DNA of 64,000 nt, from assembly GCF_949987515.2 (NCBI RefSeq), contig NC_082698.1, positions 33,012,070-33,076,069 of the forward strand, written 5' to 3'. The translations under genes and the position numbers were made by a program. Within the stretch, counting starts at the first letter, position 1, and every line of letters starts with the position of its first letter. The stretch comes from Delphinus delphis (Eukaryota; Chordata; Mammalia; Artiodactyla; Delphinidae). The notes under the pieces are model-generated. The model did no database searches. It was given only the letters and a program-made list of their open reading frames with translations, and was not told the origin of the DNA. Shown here piece after piece: positions 14,865-63,708 of the stretch.

Positions 14865-14895
<31 letters not shown>

Positions 14896-16385
14896 TAGTT
14901 TTTTTCTATGACCTTAACCTTTATTTTTGTCAGCCAAGTAAAGAATTCCCAAATGAGTCGTCGTTATAGATCAGATTATAAAAAAGGTATCACTATCCTA
15001 GTAAAACTATCAACTGAACTTTTGACCATATAACTTTCCCTTGAAGAGCTGAAAATGACAGAACAGGTCTTGGAGTCAGCTCACCTTTTTGGCAGTAAAG
15101 ATACATGAATAAAGCCTAAGAGGGGTTTCATAATCCAAAGCTCTTTGTGACCTTATAAAAACTTGACATCAGGTACTGACATCTAAGTTCACACAGAAAT
15201 TCAGCTAATTTCATATATTTAAGTTCTTACTACAATTTAAAAAATTCTACTGCATTTTGCTGTCATGCTTGGGAAAAGGGACAGTAGCCAGGAGAATACC
15301 AAATTGTAGGTAATTTTAAATCAACTTTATCTGATTCTGGAATTAATTTTTTAAAAATTTGAACATGGTTGTGGTGGCTCTAGGCATTCACAATTATTTA
15401 AAGCCAAATGATGGAGTCCCATTGTGAATCTCTGATCTAAAAGAACATTTTCTGAAGAGACTGGTGCACAGAATTTGTCCAGCTTGATTCTCTGTTCCCA
15501 GAAGGGAGAAAAGCAATTGTACATACATTTAATCTTTAGAACAGCTCTATGAGGAAATGTGATGTTCTTTATTTTACAGATAAGGAAACTGAGCCCAGAG
15601 AAGTTAAATAACTTGCTTGCTCAGCAAATAACTGACAGAGCTAGGACTTAAAAAACACTGTCTGACTTGAAAACCTGTGCTATTACTACTGTGGCTCCTA
15701 GCACTAATGTTTATTTAGTACTTTACAATTTTCATAATATTTTAACACATTATAGTGTAATATCTCCTTTCAGAGTTCTGTTCTTTGTTTTAGACATAAT
15801 CTTCACTGCTACAGATACGTATGTACTCTTCTCAGAGTAATAAAATCTGCAGCCTAAGCAGATTGTCCCTATTCCTAGGAGTAAGACTTGTATTTTTCCT
15901 TAAAATAGTTTTTTTCATTCATTTTTTGATCAGGCTATAATTTGAAATGAGAATGAACAGAGTAAGTTATAAAGTTAACCAAAAAGTAAAGAGAAGCAAT
16001 GACATTTCACAAAGTACTTCAAAGTAAAATCTTAGGTAATAAGTACATTTAGGGAGACGTGCCAACATATACAGCATTTTCAATTTAATCAGTCTTGGTA
16101 TAGTTATGATTATTTTAGAAGCCAAGAATTATTATTTTTTTTGCATTATTATTTATTTTTTTTAACATCTTTGGGGTAACCAAGAATTATTTGATACCTG
16201 AATCATGAAATATATTGCTATACAAAAGAATCAGCAAATATGTTGGATTAAAATATTTTTATTAATTTCATATAATGTGTCACCTAGTAATTTTCTTCTC
16301 TAATTGATTTTAATCAAATTGTATATTTTTTCTTTTAAATAGGGAAGAAGAATTTGATGAATATTTTCAAGGTTTATTTCTGTGA
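11..16385 (+). CDS. FRA10AC1: FRA10AC1, 3' part of gene (last five coding exons)
   Basis: The spliced exons 11-124, 1230-1272, 3069-3187, 13978-14056 and 16343-16385 read through as one frame of about 131 codons ending in TGA. The human protein is about 315 residues, so roughly the last 40 percent is here. Family knowledge: FRA10AC1 is a nuclear protein associated with the spliceosome, and its 5' end in human carries the FRA10A fragile-site repeat, which lies outside this window. Seen here: two cysteine pairs (CGNKRC and CQEC) that could form a zinc-binding knuckle, then a Lys/Arg-rich stretch, a Ser/Glu acidic stretch, and the C-terminal signature EEEFDEYFQGLFL. All introns are GT-AG. No frameshift or stop was found. 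Its 3' end faces the 3' end of PDE6C. Identification is from motif recognition and synteny and is confident. Confidence 0.93.
125..1229 (+). other. FRA10AC1 intron, AT-rich, no gene
   Basis: Intron of 1.1 kb with gtaagt donor. A pure T run of about 19 bases (1209-1227) abuts the downstream acceptor and serves as its polypyrimidine tract. I recognise no interspersed repeat with confidence and no other exon. Confidence 0.7.
1230..1272 (+). CDS. FRA10AC1: FRA10AC1 exon b
   Basis: A 43-base exon between the poly-T/AG acceptor and donor gtaata. It completes the split Arg codon, then encodes LCQECSFKLNFHH and two bases of the next Arg. It carries the CxxC pair (CQEC) of the putative zinc knuckle. 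Confidence 0.92.
1273..3068 (+). other. FRA10AC1 intron with an old MIR
   Basis: Intron of 1.8 kb, AT-rich. The only recognisable element is a degraded MIR around 1785-1945. The downstream acceptor is weak: the bases before the AG are A-rich rather than pyrimidine-rich. The open frame and conserved exon start still support it. Confidence 0.65.
1785..1945 (+). repeat. MIR SINE
   Basis: Matches the MIR core and tail: a gggcaagctatgtaacctct block, a caattttattatct block, and the ggattaaatgaaaatgcat / cttgacacagtgtctggc block in the right order. Heavily diverged, as expected for this old mammalian SINE. Confidence 0.75.
3069..3187 (+). CDS. FRA10AC1: FRA10AC1 exon c (basic region)
   Basis: A 119-base exon, donor gtaaaa. 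It encodes a Lys/Arg-rich then Ser-rich segment: RKEVKSKKRKDKARKDC, then EESSHKKSRLSS, then VEESSKKKDK, ending one base into a Gly codon. I counted the A-run after the TCA codon carefully: seven A's, which keeps the frame open. The basic run looks like a nuclear localisation signal. Confidence 0.92.
3425..3600 (+). repeat. MIR SINE
   Basis: Contains ttgagcaagtcactgaattt, ctttcctcgtgtacatagtg and gagaatcaaataaggatgtg in MIR order, followed by the tail region aaaggcactttgaacac. Confidence 0.8.
3675..3775 (+). repeat. L2 3' end relic
   Basis: Short match to the L2 tail: a 'gagcttcttgaaatgatag' block, then 'ctcagaacctaacatggtgc' and 'tagtaaataactgtta'. Low identity. Confidence 0.5.
3790..3965 (+). 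repeat. MIR SINE
   Basis: Shows the MIR blocks ttagttttctcatgtgtaaa, atggtcatgataatcttacc, gaaatgagataatgcatgta and a 'cttggtacatagttagctat' tail. Confidence 0.8.
4855..5365 (+). repeat. L2 LINE 3' fragment
   Basis: The 3' half of an L2: 'cttcctcagggatcctttcc' for the acute-phase block, 'gggattctgtctgctgtgtt', 'cattgctttatccctagcac' and 'ggcataaataa' at the end, in canonical order. The 5' part is more diverged. Confidence 0.7.
6060..6362 (+). repeat. L2 LINE 3' fragment
   Basis: Carries 'gaaggaagggactgtgtgac', 'attctctatccccagttcct', 'agcacagtgcttgccccaca' and 'tagtaggcattcagtaagtg', the typical L2 tail order. Confidence 0.75.
6440..6605. mobile_element. MER5-like hAT DNA transposon relic
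   Basis: Shows the MER5A-type core 'tgggagcttgttagaaatgc', followed by diverged 'cagaccctccagacctccta' and 'aatcagagttgcac'. Non-autonomous relic with no coding capacity. The exact subfamily is uncertain. Confidence 0.6.
10025..10165 (-). repeat. MIR SINE
   Basis: Reverse-complement MIR: 'cccattttgcagataagaga', 'ttgcctaaggtcaaatagtt', 'ggcagagctacgattaaaca' and 'ctccagagtctgctctt'. Confidence 0.85.
10202..10441 (-). mobile_element. Short CHR-type tRNA-derived SINE with 13-bp TSD
   Basis: Body 10215-10428, inserted antisense so the poly(A) reads as a T run at the left. The head, read on the minus strand, is gggcttccctggtggcgcag, with a tRNA-like A box and a GGTTCGTGCCC B box. The element is flanked by perfect 13-bp direct repeats tagtctactcttt (10202-10214 and 10429-10441), the signature of target-primed insertion. 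CHR SINEs are shared by cetaceans, hippos and ruminants. Confidence 0.93.
10495..10625 (+). repeat. MIR SINE tail
   Basis: Contains 'tctgtaaaatgggtataaag' and 'aagtgaaataataaacatgt', typical of the MIR 3' half. Confidence 0.7.
11505..11600. repeat. Ancient LINE-like relic (L3/CR1 type)
   Basis: The block 'gattcatagggttgtaaggg' followed by 'accttaaaggtcatataatc' resembles the 3' end shared by mammalian L3/CR1 relics. Very short and diverged; the family call is tentative. Confidence 0.4.
11930..12338 (-). mobile_element. Long CHR-type SINE, interrupted by a poly(T) insertion
   Basis: Body 11942-12326, antisense, with tail, repeated tRNA-unrelated region and head in the usual order. Imperfect flanking repeats agcagaagactt (11930-11941) and agcagagtactt (12327-12338) match at 10 of 12 bases. 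Near the head, 14 bases gcaggtggattctt occur twice (12250-12263 and 12286-12299) around 22 T's. Intact copies, such as the one at 17126-17468, have this segment once. Confidence 0.9.
12850..13480 (-). mobile_element. L1 LINE fragment (old, antisense)
   Basis: Reverse-strand L1 3' sequence: 'acaatggacatctttgtaca', 'aaattcctaaaagcattgct', 'ggtcaaagggtatctatatt' and 'cctaacaatgtatgagaaca' follow the order seen in old mammalian L1s. A TG repeat interrupts it. Confidence 0.7.
12999..13039. repeat. (TG)n microsatellite, about 20 units
   Basis: Perfect TG dinucleotide run followed after a short spacer by a CA run and TA-rich sequence, inside the old L1 fragment. Likely polymorphic in length. Confidence 0.97.
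13978..14056 (+). CDS. FRA10AC1: FRA10AC1 exon d (acidic region)
   Basis: A 79-base exon, acceptor aatgaacag, donor gtaagt. It completes the split Gly codon and encodes SSDEEGSTSESELW then KGPLPETDEKS, ending two bases into a Gln codon. The Ser/Asp/Glu-rich sequence suggests casein kinase 2-type phosphorylation sites (inference). Confidence 0.93.
14585..14725 (+). repeat. MIR SINE 3' half
   Basis: Blocks 'ataatacctactacatagag', 'tttattgtgaagatttaata' and 'agtaagtgctcaataaattt' in MIR order. Confidence 0.8.
15555..15710 (-). repeat. MIR SINE
   Basis: Reverse MIR: 'acagataaggaaactgagcc', 'cagagaagttaaataacttg' and 'ctgacagagctaggacttaa'. Confidence 0.85.
16343..16385 (+). CDS. FRA10AC1: FRA10AC1 terminal coding exon
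   Basis: Acceptor tcttttaaatag. It completes the Gln codon and encodes EEEFDEYFQGLFL followed by TGA at 16383-16385. This is the conserved C-terminus of the family; the human protein, as I recall, ends the same way with Asp in place of the Gly. Confidence 0.95.
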
Positions 16386-16486
16386 GATGGAAGAGGGATG
16401 CGTACATTCCTTAATGTGAAAGTATACTTTGAAACTCTTCACAAAATTTTGTCTACAAGTTGCAACTTGAGTGGTTTGTCTTTGGA

Positions 16487-16492
16487 AATAAA
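16487..16492 (+). terminator. Candidate FRA10AC1 poly(A) signal
   Basis: A canonical AATAAA lies about 100 bases after the stop codon. Plausible for a short 3' UTR, but the cleavage site cannot be fixed from sequence alone and longer 3' UTRs are possible. Confidence 0.4.
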
Positions 16493-17113
16493 AATCCAGC
16501 TACTCTCAGGATGTCAGGTGCTTTGGAAGTTTTTCAGTTTTATTGGAGGCACTTTTCCCTGTATATCTTTTCAGTTGTTTGTCTACAACTCTGTTCCATC
16601 TGTAGCTCCTAAAGTATGGACCTAGTACATCCTCTAGTACAGAGATCCATTGTGCCTATATTTTTGTAGGGTTTTTTTTTCCCCCACTGATTCACATTTA
16701 TGTTCCCTTGCCTCAGCTTAAACTTTTAGGATTATTGGGGTTTCACAAAATTACAAAGTAGATTAAGTATGTCTTCGAGTACCCCTCTTTTGAGTACCTA
16801 GTTTGTCATTAGCTGCCTTTTCCTTTTTTCCTTACATTTCTCTTGCTTCCATCTCACCTCTACCACTTAACGGAGTTTGTTATTAATCAAATTTGATTCC
16901 CTAGTGTATGGGTAATTTATTATAAACTAAATTAATACCACAGGGGGCCAAATGAGATTCCAGTAGTCTAAAACAGCAGATGTGTTCATGAAACTTGACT
17001 CTTAGCAGAGATTATACAGTAACATAATTTAACTGAACAATACTGTGTGCATAGAGCTTGTCTCAGTTACAGTCATACAGATATGGATATATTTATATGC
17101 AGAGATATATTGT

Positions 17114-17480
17114 AAAATGTAACTTTTTTTTATAAATTTATTTATTTTTGGCTGCATTGGGTCTTTGTTGCTGCACGTGGGCTTTCTCTAGTTGCGGTGA
17201 GCAGGGGCTACTCTTCGTTGCGGCGCGCGGGCTTCTCACTGCGGTGGCTTCTCGTTGTGGAGCATGGGCTCTAGGTGCACGGGCTTTAGTAGTTGTGGCA
17301 GTTGGTCTCAGTAGCTGTGGCTCGCAGGCTCTAGAGAGCAGGCTCAGTAGTTGTGGAGCATGGGCTTAGTTGCTCTGTGGCACGTGCGATCTTCCTGGAG
17401 CAGGGATTGAACCCATGTCCCCTGCATTGGCAGGGGGATTCTTAACCACTGTGCCACCAGGGAAGTCCAAAATGTAACTT
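17114..17480 (-). mobile_element. Long CHR-type SINE with 12-bp TSD
   Basis: Body 17126-17468, antisense. Perfect flanking repeats aaaatgtaactt (17114-17125 and 17469-17480). It carries the long-form internal region with repeated 'agtagttgtggc'-like units. This copy shows the uninterrupted head segment that is split in the 11942-12326 copy. Confidence 0.94.
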
Positions 17481-18407
17481 CTTAATTTGGGGTTCATACC
17501 CACAAGAGTCAATGGATGTGCTTCAGGAAATCTAACACTCCTAGAATCTATGTGTAAACTTCTGTAATTATGTGTGTGTTTTGGGGAAAGGGTCCATAGT
17601 TTTCATCAAATTTTCAAAAGGATATATTGATTTTTTTTTCAAAAAGTCAGACCCATTTTTATAAACAGCCAAGAGATGAATAGAGGAGAAGATGCATGAT
17701 TTGGTGAGTAAGAGAGGACCTGTAAAAAATGATTGTACCATTCCAATTATTTTGTTGAAGATATGCTATTTTAAATGACATTTAAACATGGAATGATTGG
17801 CATTAAACTGTAAAATAGGCAATTATAGCATCTTATTTTTAAATAGTATCAGAGATTATCTTTTTATTAAACAGTTGTTATTCATTAAATATCATGCTTC
17901 TGTTATGTGTGAGACACTGTGCTACAAAAGTATCTAGGAAATAATTATGCAGTCATTTCTAAACCATCGGAAAATGGTAAATCAGTTTTGGTTTATTAAC
18001 CAACAGATAAGTAAACAATTTTGTTTTGTCGTTTTCAGCTCACAACTTTTAGTGAAAAAGAATCTTGATTTCTGAGGAAAGTATTGAAATGTCCAGCAGC
18101 AAAACTGATATTAGTAATAGAATATATGAAGCTAAAACATTTTATGATAAAAATAGTTTATTGGTCATCAGAAAATAAAATTCCTGCAAAACTAAACAGT
18201 GACTAGGAAGAATATTTAAAGACCCTTTTAAAATAGATCTATATATTTGGTATTGCAAGTATGGTTTATGGACATTAAGTTCATTTATAAATTTAGATCA
18301 TTATATGTAATCAGTGTTTAATCCATTCATACACAATGGCAGATAATGGGAGTCATATTTTAAAGGAGTCTTTGAAAAGGCCTCAAGATGATGCGTTTAA
18401 AGATTTC

Positions 18408-18605
18408 TTTTAATTTAATTTTTATTTTATATTAGAGTATAGTTGACTTACAGCACTGTGTTAGTTTCAGGTGTACAGCTAAGTGATTCAGTTATACATA
18501 TACATATATCCATTCTTCTTCAGATTCTTCCCCCACATAGGTTATTACAGAATATTGAGTAGATTTCCCTGTACTATATAGTAGGCCCTTGCTGATTATC
18601 TATTA
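18408..18605 (-). mobile_element. L1 3' end fragment (antisense)
   Basis: Reverse-strand L1 3' UTR: 'tagagtatagttgacttaca', 'ctgtgttagtttcaggtgta' and 'acataggttattacagaata', closely related to the other L1 ends in this window. Confidence 0.85.
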
Positions 18606-19064
18606 TCTAGAGTTTAAACATTAATTCTCCAGCAGACCTATCTTAATCTTGGCTGTAGCGTAGTCAGTGGTGTTCAGCGGACCATAGGTTTGGGATATAA
18701 AGTTATGCTTTCTTGTACTTGCTCTTAAGCAAAGTTCCTATTTTTGCAGACCTCCTCATCTCTGCCCCTCAGTTCGTTTTCTAGTGAATGAGGAGAGGAA
18801 GTTGTTTGAGCTGACTGATATTTTGGGGTCTAAAATTATATAATGCTTAAAGGAAGAGGGTTTCTTATACAGTTTCTAAAATAATCCTAGAAGTGTGGTT
18901 TCAAAATTATTTTAAGCAATGAAAATAAGATGTACATATATCACCAAAGGTGATAACATATAGACAACGATCATTTGGGTGTATATATTGAGTTTTTTTC
19001 TCCCTAAAGATATTTTATTAACTTCCAGGCACTCTTCATTTATATCTGTTTGTTACAATATTTA

Positions 19065-19215
19065 TTCAAAATATTATTCATTCATGTTTACTGAGTGCCT
19101 ACCTTGTGCCAGGCACTACTCTAAGTGTGAGCATAGCAATGTGAACAAAGCAGACAAAAAGAGGCAAAAAATCTTTCCTCTCGTGAACTTTATATTCTAA
19201 TGTGAGAGGAAGAAT
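19065..19215 (+). repeat. Ancient interspersed repeat ('gtgcctaccttgtgccagg' type)
   Basis: Contains 'gtttactgagtgcctacctt', 'gtgccaggcactactctaag' and 'aacaaagcagacaaaaag'. This common old mammalian repeat recurs at about 24215, 50315, 56630 and 60150. I do not name the family. Confidence 0.55.
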
Positions 19216-19510
19216 CTTATAATTCTAAAGTGACTTACTTGTAAAAATATAACAAATGGTGATTTCTCAACTGCTTAAAACTGAACACTATCTTCTCTAT
19301 AACAAAACATTTGAGGTTCAGAGACCAATTCATTATAATTTAGATATGTTTTACAAGGAAATCTGTGGTATAAATATTTGGTCTGTTTTATAATTTGGTC
19401 ATTACAGATAAGAAAGAAATCTTCTCTGATGTACAGATGTGTACCATGTAGTAGAAGTAGTTGATTAGTTTCTCTTGACAAGTCAGTATTTAGAATTCCT
19501 GGTAGACAGT

Positions 19511-19734
19511 CCTAGTAATCTTTTTTTTTTTTGCGGTACACGGGCCTCTCACTGTTGTGGCCTCTCGCATTGCGGAGCACAGGCTCTGGACGCACAGGTT
19601 CAGCGGCCATGGCTCATGGGCCCAGCCGCTCCACGGCATGTGGGATCTTCCCGGACCGGGGCATGAACCCGTGTCCCCTGCATCAGCAGGCAGACTCTCA
19701 ACCACTGCGCCACCAGGGAAGCTCCCTAGTAATC
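19511..19734 (-). mobile_element. Short CHR-type SINE with 10-bp TSD
   Basis: Body 19521-19724, antisense, T run then the short CHR body and head. Flanking repeats cctagtaatc (19511-19520 and 19725-19734). Confidence 0.93.
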
Positions 19735-20221
19735 CTTTTTAAAAGTAATCTCTGTTAAAAGTCCTTTTGAACTGTTTTTGATAGTAAAGTTTTTGCATAA
19801 TCAAATCACATGCTTCTTAATAATGCATAATATTTATTAGCTGATTTAACTTGCATTAGGATTATCCAGGTAATGTCTTATAAATTGATAATTCTTTCAG
19901 TGAGAAGAATAGTTCTGAATGTAAGAATGTATTCTTAGTTACACATAAAATAATTGATTTCAGACTTGGGGGAAAGGATGGGTGTAGGATGATGATGTAC
20001 TTTTAAGCTGCTACAAGTGGTGTGGTCTTCACTATTATCCAGGGTAAAAAGTGGAGGAAAGAAGCATTTCAGATGGAATAACATTTAACATCCTTTTTCT
20101 TTGTTTCTTATATAGTACTTACATATGTTACACATTCTATACTCTATTTACTCTTACATTAAGACATGTTGACGAGAGACTTTTGATTCAGGAAGGGATG
20201 TGAGGTGTGAATCATTATTAT

Positions 20222-20625
20222 TAATGTTTTGGGTTGAATTGTGTCCCATCTGAAATTCCTATGTTGAAATCCTGACCACGGTACCTTAGAATGCAGCTGT
20301 ATTTGTAGATAGCGCATTTAAAGAGGTAGTTAAGGTAAAATGAGGTCATATGAGTGGGTCCTAATCCTATATGAGTGGTGTCCTTATAAGAAGAATGAGG
20401 ATGCAGACCCACAAGAGGGAAGACTGAAGACCAGTTGAAGACACAGGGAGAAAGAAGATGGCCATTGACAAGCCAAGGAGAGAGGCATCACAAGAAACCA
20501 ACCCTGCCAGCACCTTAATCTTGGACTTCTAGTCTCCAGAATTGTGAGAAAATAAATTTCTGTTGTTTAAGCCACCCAGTCTGGGGCATTTTGCTGTAAG
20601 TAGCCCTAGTAAATGAATACAGTTA
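20222..20625 (+). mobile_element. MaLR solo LTR (MLT1-like)
   Basis: Recognisable MLT1 blocks: 'gggttgaattgtgtcccatc', 'cctatgttgaaatcctgacc', 'gtgtccttataagaagaatg', 'aagccaaggagagaggcatc', 'gaaaataaatttctgttgtt' and 'taagccacccagtctggggc'. About 400 bp, non-coding relic of an ancient retrovirus-like element. It lies just beyond the PDE6C 3' end and carries an AATAAA on the plus strand. Confidence 0.75.
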
Positions 20626-20745
20626 ATAAGAACCTTTAAAAAGAAAAAATTGGTGACTAATTTCAGGATTATATTATTTTTAATTTAAAACAAATTGGCA
20701 CCAAAAATGCACTTATTTTTGTCTTATTTTGCACTTCTGTTGAAC

Positions 20746-20751
20746 TTTATT
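20746..20751 (-). terminator. Candidate PDE6C poly(A) signal
   Basis: Minus-strand AATAAA about 170 bases after the PDE6C stop codon. Unproven; other A/T-rich signals lie nearby. Confidence 0.35.
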
Positions 20752-20917
20752 TTACCCTCAGGGCTTTTAGGCTAGTCACAGGGTAGCTTTTCTGAAGATT
20801 CTCTTACTCTGTTACTTGATGGTTTGATGAATGAAATTTGCTGATGTTCTTTTGAATGTTTTCTTGTTGTCTTCAAATGTAGAAACAATATTTGAAATTT
20901 AGACCAGTTGGACTGTA

Positions 20918-60515
<39,598 letters not shown>

Positions 60516-61599
60516 CTGTTGCAAAGCAAGAGGAGCCATTAAGCCACAGAGCAGAACGAGAAAGAACGCGGGGAGCAAGGGTTTCCTCCCTGGGTCTCCA
60601 CAGCTCGCAGACAAGTTATTCACCCTAGACCTCAGTGAGGCCACATGTGCTAACAACACGCTGGAGTCGAGGTGGGCTGGGACCTGGGCCCCCTTTACTG
60701 GAGTGCTTGCATCTGAGCAAACGTCTCCTGGAGCAACAGAATACAAAGAAACTATAAGGGACTAAAAACAACTGCATGCATGCCCCGCTGGGGCAAATCA
60801 CGAAGGATAAGACACAAAAAGGCCACAAACCAACTGCCACTCCTGAGGCGCCAGGAGCAAAGCAGGGGACTGCGTGTGATCCCTGCACACAGCACGGCCA
60901 AGGGGGTGGGCAGACTACTTAAACCGCCCCTCCGGCCCGACCCACCAACCCGCCCCCACCCTCGCCCCTCCCAGGAAGCAAACAAGGGCACCTGTGTCTT
61001 GTTTTTCTCCCTCAAGCTGCGAGTGCCAATGAAGCCTCGCCTGAATTTCTCCTCTGGCCTCTTACCAACTGCTATTGATTAAAGAGTCCAGGGACCTGGG
61101 TGGGTAACAAAGTTAGCTTCTCTTCTACTAATTAAGTCACTGGATGACATTTAGCCCCATCTCTGCTCCTTCCTACTCTCTCAGCCTCTAAGGATTCTTC
61201 TTCCAAATTCAAAGCAACTAGTTGTTCAGATCAAGGAGAGGAGGAGTCTAAGCAAAAGGGCCTTTCTGCCTGGGCAGGTGTGGCAGCAATGCTGGGAAGG
61301 CTCTGTTTTCCTTCTTTTTTTTTTTTTTTTCTGATGTGGGATCCGGGTTGGAAGAAAGTGGCTAAGGGGCAGGAGGGAAAAGCCAGACAGCCTTTTAGGT
61401 ACGCCAAAGTAAATATTCATTACGAGACATCACTTTAAGTACTAAACTCAGAGACTATTGCTCACATCCATAAGGACAAGAAATCATTCCATTTTTGGGT
61501 CATTTCGGATTATCTTTACATCAGGTCAAATCAACAAATGGGTCTTTTTTTTTTAAGTAACAAGCAGTGGATTTAATTTTTGGGGGGGAGATTTTTTTT

Positions 61600-62108
61600 T
61601 TTATTCAAATGGCAAGTCACAAAAATTATAATCATTCTCATCAGTTCACTCAGTCCTGTGTAATTAATTTTTTTCATCTTGATCTTTTGTTAGCACTTTT
61701 ATGAATTCATCAGTTTTCCATTAGAGTTCTGAAAATGCTTATTCATTCAGTTCAGCAATATAGTCAGTTACCAGAAACCTGTACTTGTCAGAGTCTTTTC
61801 CATGAATTCCTTGAAGATGAAACCCTTTTATAGGAATATATTTGCAAAAGCATCAGAGTAAACCCAGAACTGTCTGTAAATGACAAAAGACTTAAATATG
61901 ACCACGGTTAAAGATTTGATGAAAGTTCATAATAATGCAATTGACAAGGAAATTTAGTTATTTCTGAGATATGTAAAGCAATAACTAGAATTATGACTTA
62001 CAACATTATACCAGAACATATAAGATTTTTAGAAATTTCATGTAATGTCTGAAACATTTATATTAATGTCTTAATAAAAGACAATATCTTTCTTTCCACC
62101 AAAATTAC
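61600..62108 (-). repeat. Unclassified poly(A)-ended sequence (retrocopy-like)
   Basis: Read on the minus strand it ends 'cttgccatttgaataaaaaa' then an A-rich tract, giving an AATAAA signal with an adjacent A run. No frame longer than about 20 codons is open across it and I cannot name a parent. It could be an old retrocopy of a 3' UTR or an unrecognised repeat family. Confidence 0.4.
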
Positions 62109-62997
62109 ATTAGATACTTTTTGTTTGTTTGTTTTTGTTTTTCCAGCATCATGATTTAATTAAGGGCGCACATTCATTGCAGAGAATATATTGATGACTG
62201 TAAATGTGACTCCTCATTACAGCCTTAAAATATTTGAAACACCAAAGCACAAAGATGTCAATTATATATCCAGACTACAGGTACAAAACAAATACATGCA
62301 TTTTCCATGCTCCAAAACTGAGTACACACTGTACTGTCACAGGGAAGGGGTTTACCAATGAAGACCTGACAATAAAGTACTCAAGAATGATATACCAAAA
62401 TAAAATATAAAATAGGAGTTTATAAAAACAAGTTTGACAATAGCAGAGAGGACCCTTTGCATTTCTGAGCAAAAATGCATTTCATTATATGTACTCTCTC
62501 CTAAAATGAATAAACTGGTCCCTTGAGAATGCTCTGTTTATTTCTTCTATTATACTACAACATTCTCCATGTGTTGGAAAGAAAAGTATTGTGCAGTATT
62601 GTGCAGTATTGTGGGATAAGCATACATGTGGATGGAGCAGCACAACTGCTCTGGTTCTTACAACTCACTTCCAGATAAGGAGAACGTGTTATTCATTAGT
62701 ATGGCCCAGTCTTAGCCAATATTCAGTTTGGAAAGACACTGGGTTAAGATCAGAATGATCTGAAATTCCAAGTTCTAGAATTGATGATTTTATATGCCAC
62801 TGTATTAGCCAGGCATCTTTTCTTTCTATTTTAAATTTTTATTGGAGTATAGTTCATCTATAATGTTGTGTTAGTTTCTACTGTACAGCAAACTGAATTG
62901 GCCACACATACCCATATATCCACTCTTCTTTACATTCCCCTCCCATACAGGTCATTATAGAGTATTGAGAAGAGCCCCCCGATAAATTAGATACTTT
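62109..62997 (-). mobile_element. L1 3' end plus about 680 bp extra sequence in one 12-bp TSD
   Basis: Direct repeats attagatacttt (62109-62120 and 62986-62997) frame one minus-strand insertion. Its 5' part (62985-62834) is an L1 3' UTR ending in AATAAA (62838-62843). It continues through non-L1 sequence to a second signal, ATTAAA (62155-62160), and then an A-rich tail (62121-62142). This is the structure of an L1 3' transduction. Confidence 0.75.
62587..62614. repeat. Short tandem repeat, 10-base unit x3
   Basis: gtattgtgca repeated almost three times (gtattgtgca, gtattgtgca, gtattgtggg) inside the transduced segment. Confidence 0.9.
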
Positions 62998-62999
62998 AA

Positions 63000-63135
63000 A
63001 TCATAGCATTTTAAAGTTAGAAGGCCCTTTAATAATTGTTTAAGCTTTTCTTTTCAAAGATGAGGAAATAGAAGCCCAAAGAGGATAAGTGATTTTGTTC
63101 AAATTCATGGGATGAAACGAGAACCGGGATCTCCA
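63000..63135 (-). repeat. MIR or L3 relic
   Basis: 'caaagatgaggaaatagaag', 'cccaaagaggataagtgatt' resemble reverse MIR; the left part 'tcatagcattttaaagttag' resembles L3. Confidence 0.5.
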
Positions 63136-63708
63136 GTGAGGGTGCTGGTAGAATCGCCTCTCCTGCTAGGGGCTGGGGAAAGCCCTGATTTGTATCATTA
63201 ACCAATTCCATATTGTAAATACTCCCACCATGGAGGATTTCAAGTTGTCAACAGTTTAACAACCTGCTTACCAAACTCCCCAAAATCTACCAGTCTGGTG
63301 AGTAGGTAAGAGCAGGCCTCTCTATCTAGTGCACTAACTGTGCCGGCCCCTCTGGCCCAAGGGAAGTGCTTTCTGAGAGTGCTTGAGCCAGGTCTACTGT
63401 TTTTGTACTACTCTTACAAAGCAAATGGGACCATCTTTCAAAGTTTTTGTCAGTATATACAGTCTAAGCATTTAAGGACTCATTTGTGCTATCCATTCAT
63501 TTTTATAATCTAATTTGAATAAAGAACATGAACTGATGGGCTAAGCATCCTTCAGGTGTGTGTAAAAGAGACAAAAAGCAGTTTAGTTCTCTTTTCTGAT
63601 CTTTCCATCAACAGTATCTGTTTTGGTCCAGGCTTTTCCAGCCTTTCAAGAACATCTATAGATGGGTCAAGGTCCTCGAGGCCAAGTATTTCACTCAATA
63701 TTCAAAAA

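Larger units (their letters stand above)
14057..16342 (+). other. FRA10AC1 last intron
   Basis: Intron of 2.3 kb with a plus-strand MIR (14585-14725), a T run of about 27 bases (14864-14890) and a minus-strand MIR (15555-15710). The rest is AT-rich and unassigned. Confidence 0.65.
16386..20917. other. Intergenic region between converging 3' ends
   Basis: 4.5 kb between the FRA10AC1 stop and the PDE6C stop, including both 3' UTRs, whose extents are unknown. It holds a long CHR SINE, an L1 3' end, a short CHR SINE, a low-copy ancient repeat and a MaLR LTR. No further gene is visible. Confidence 0.75.
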
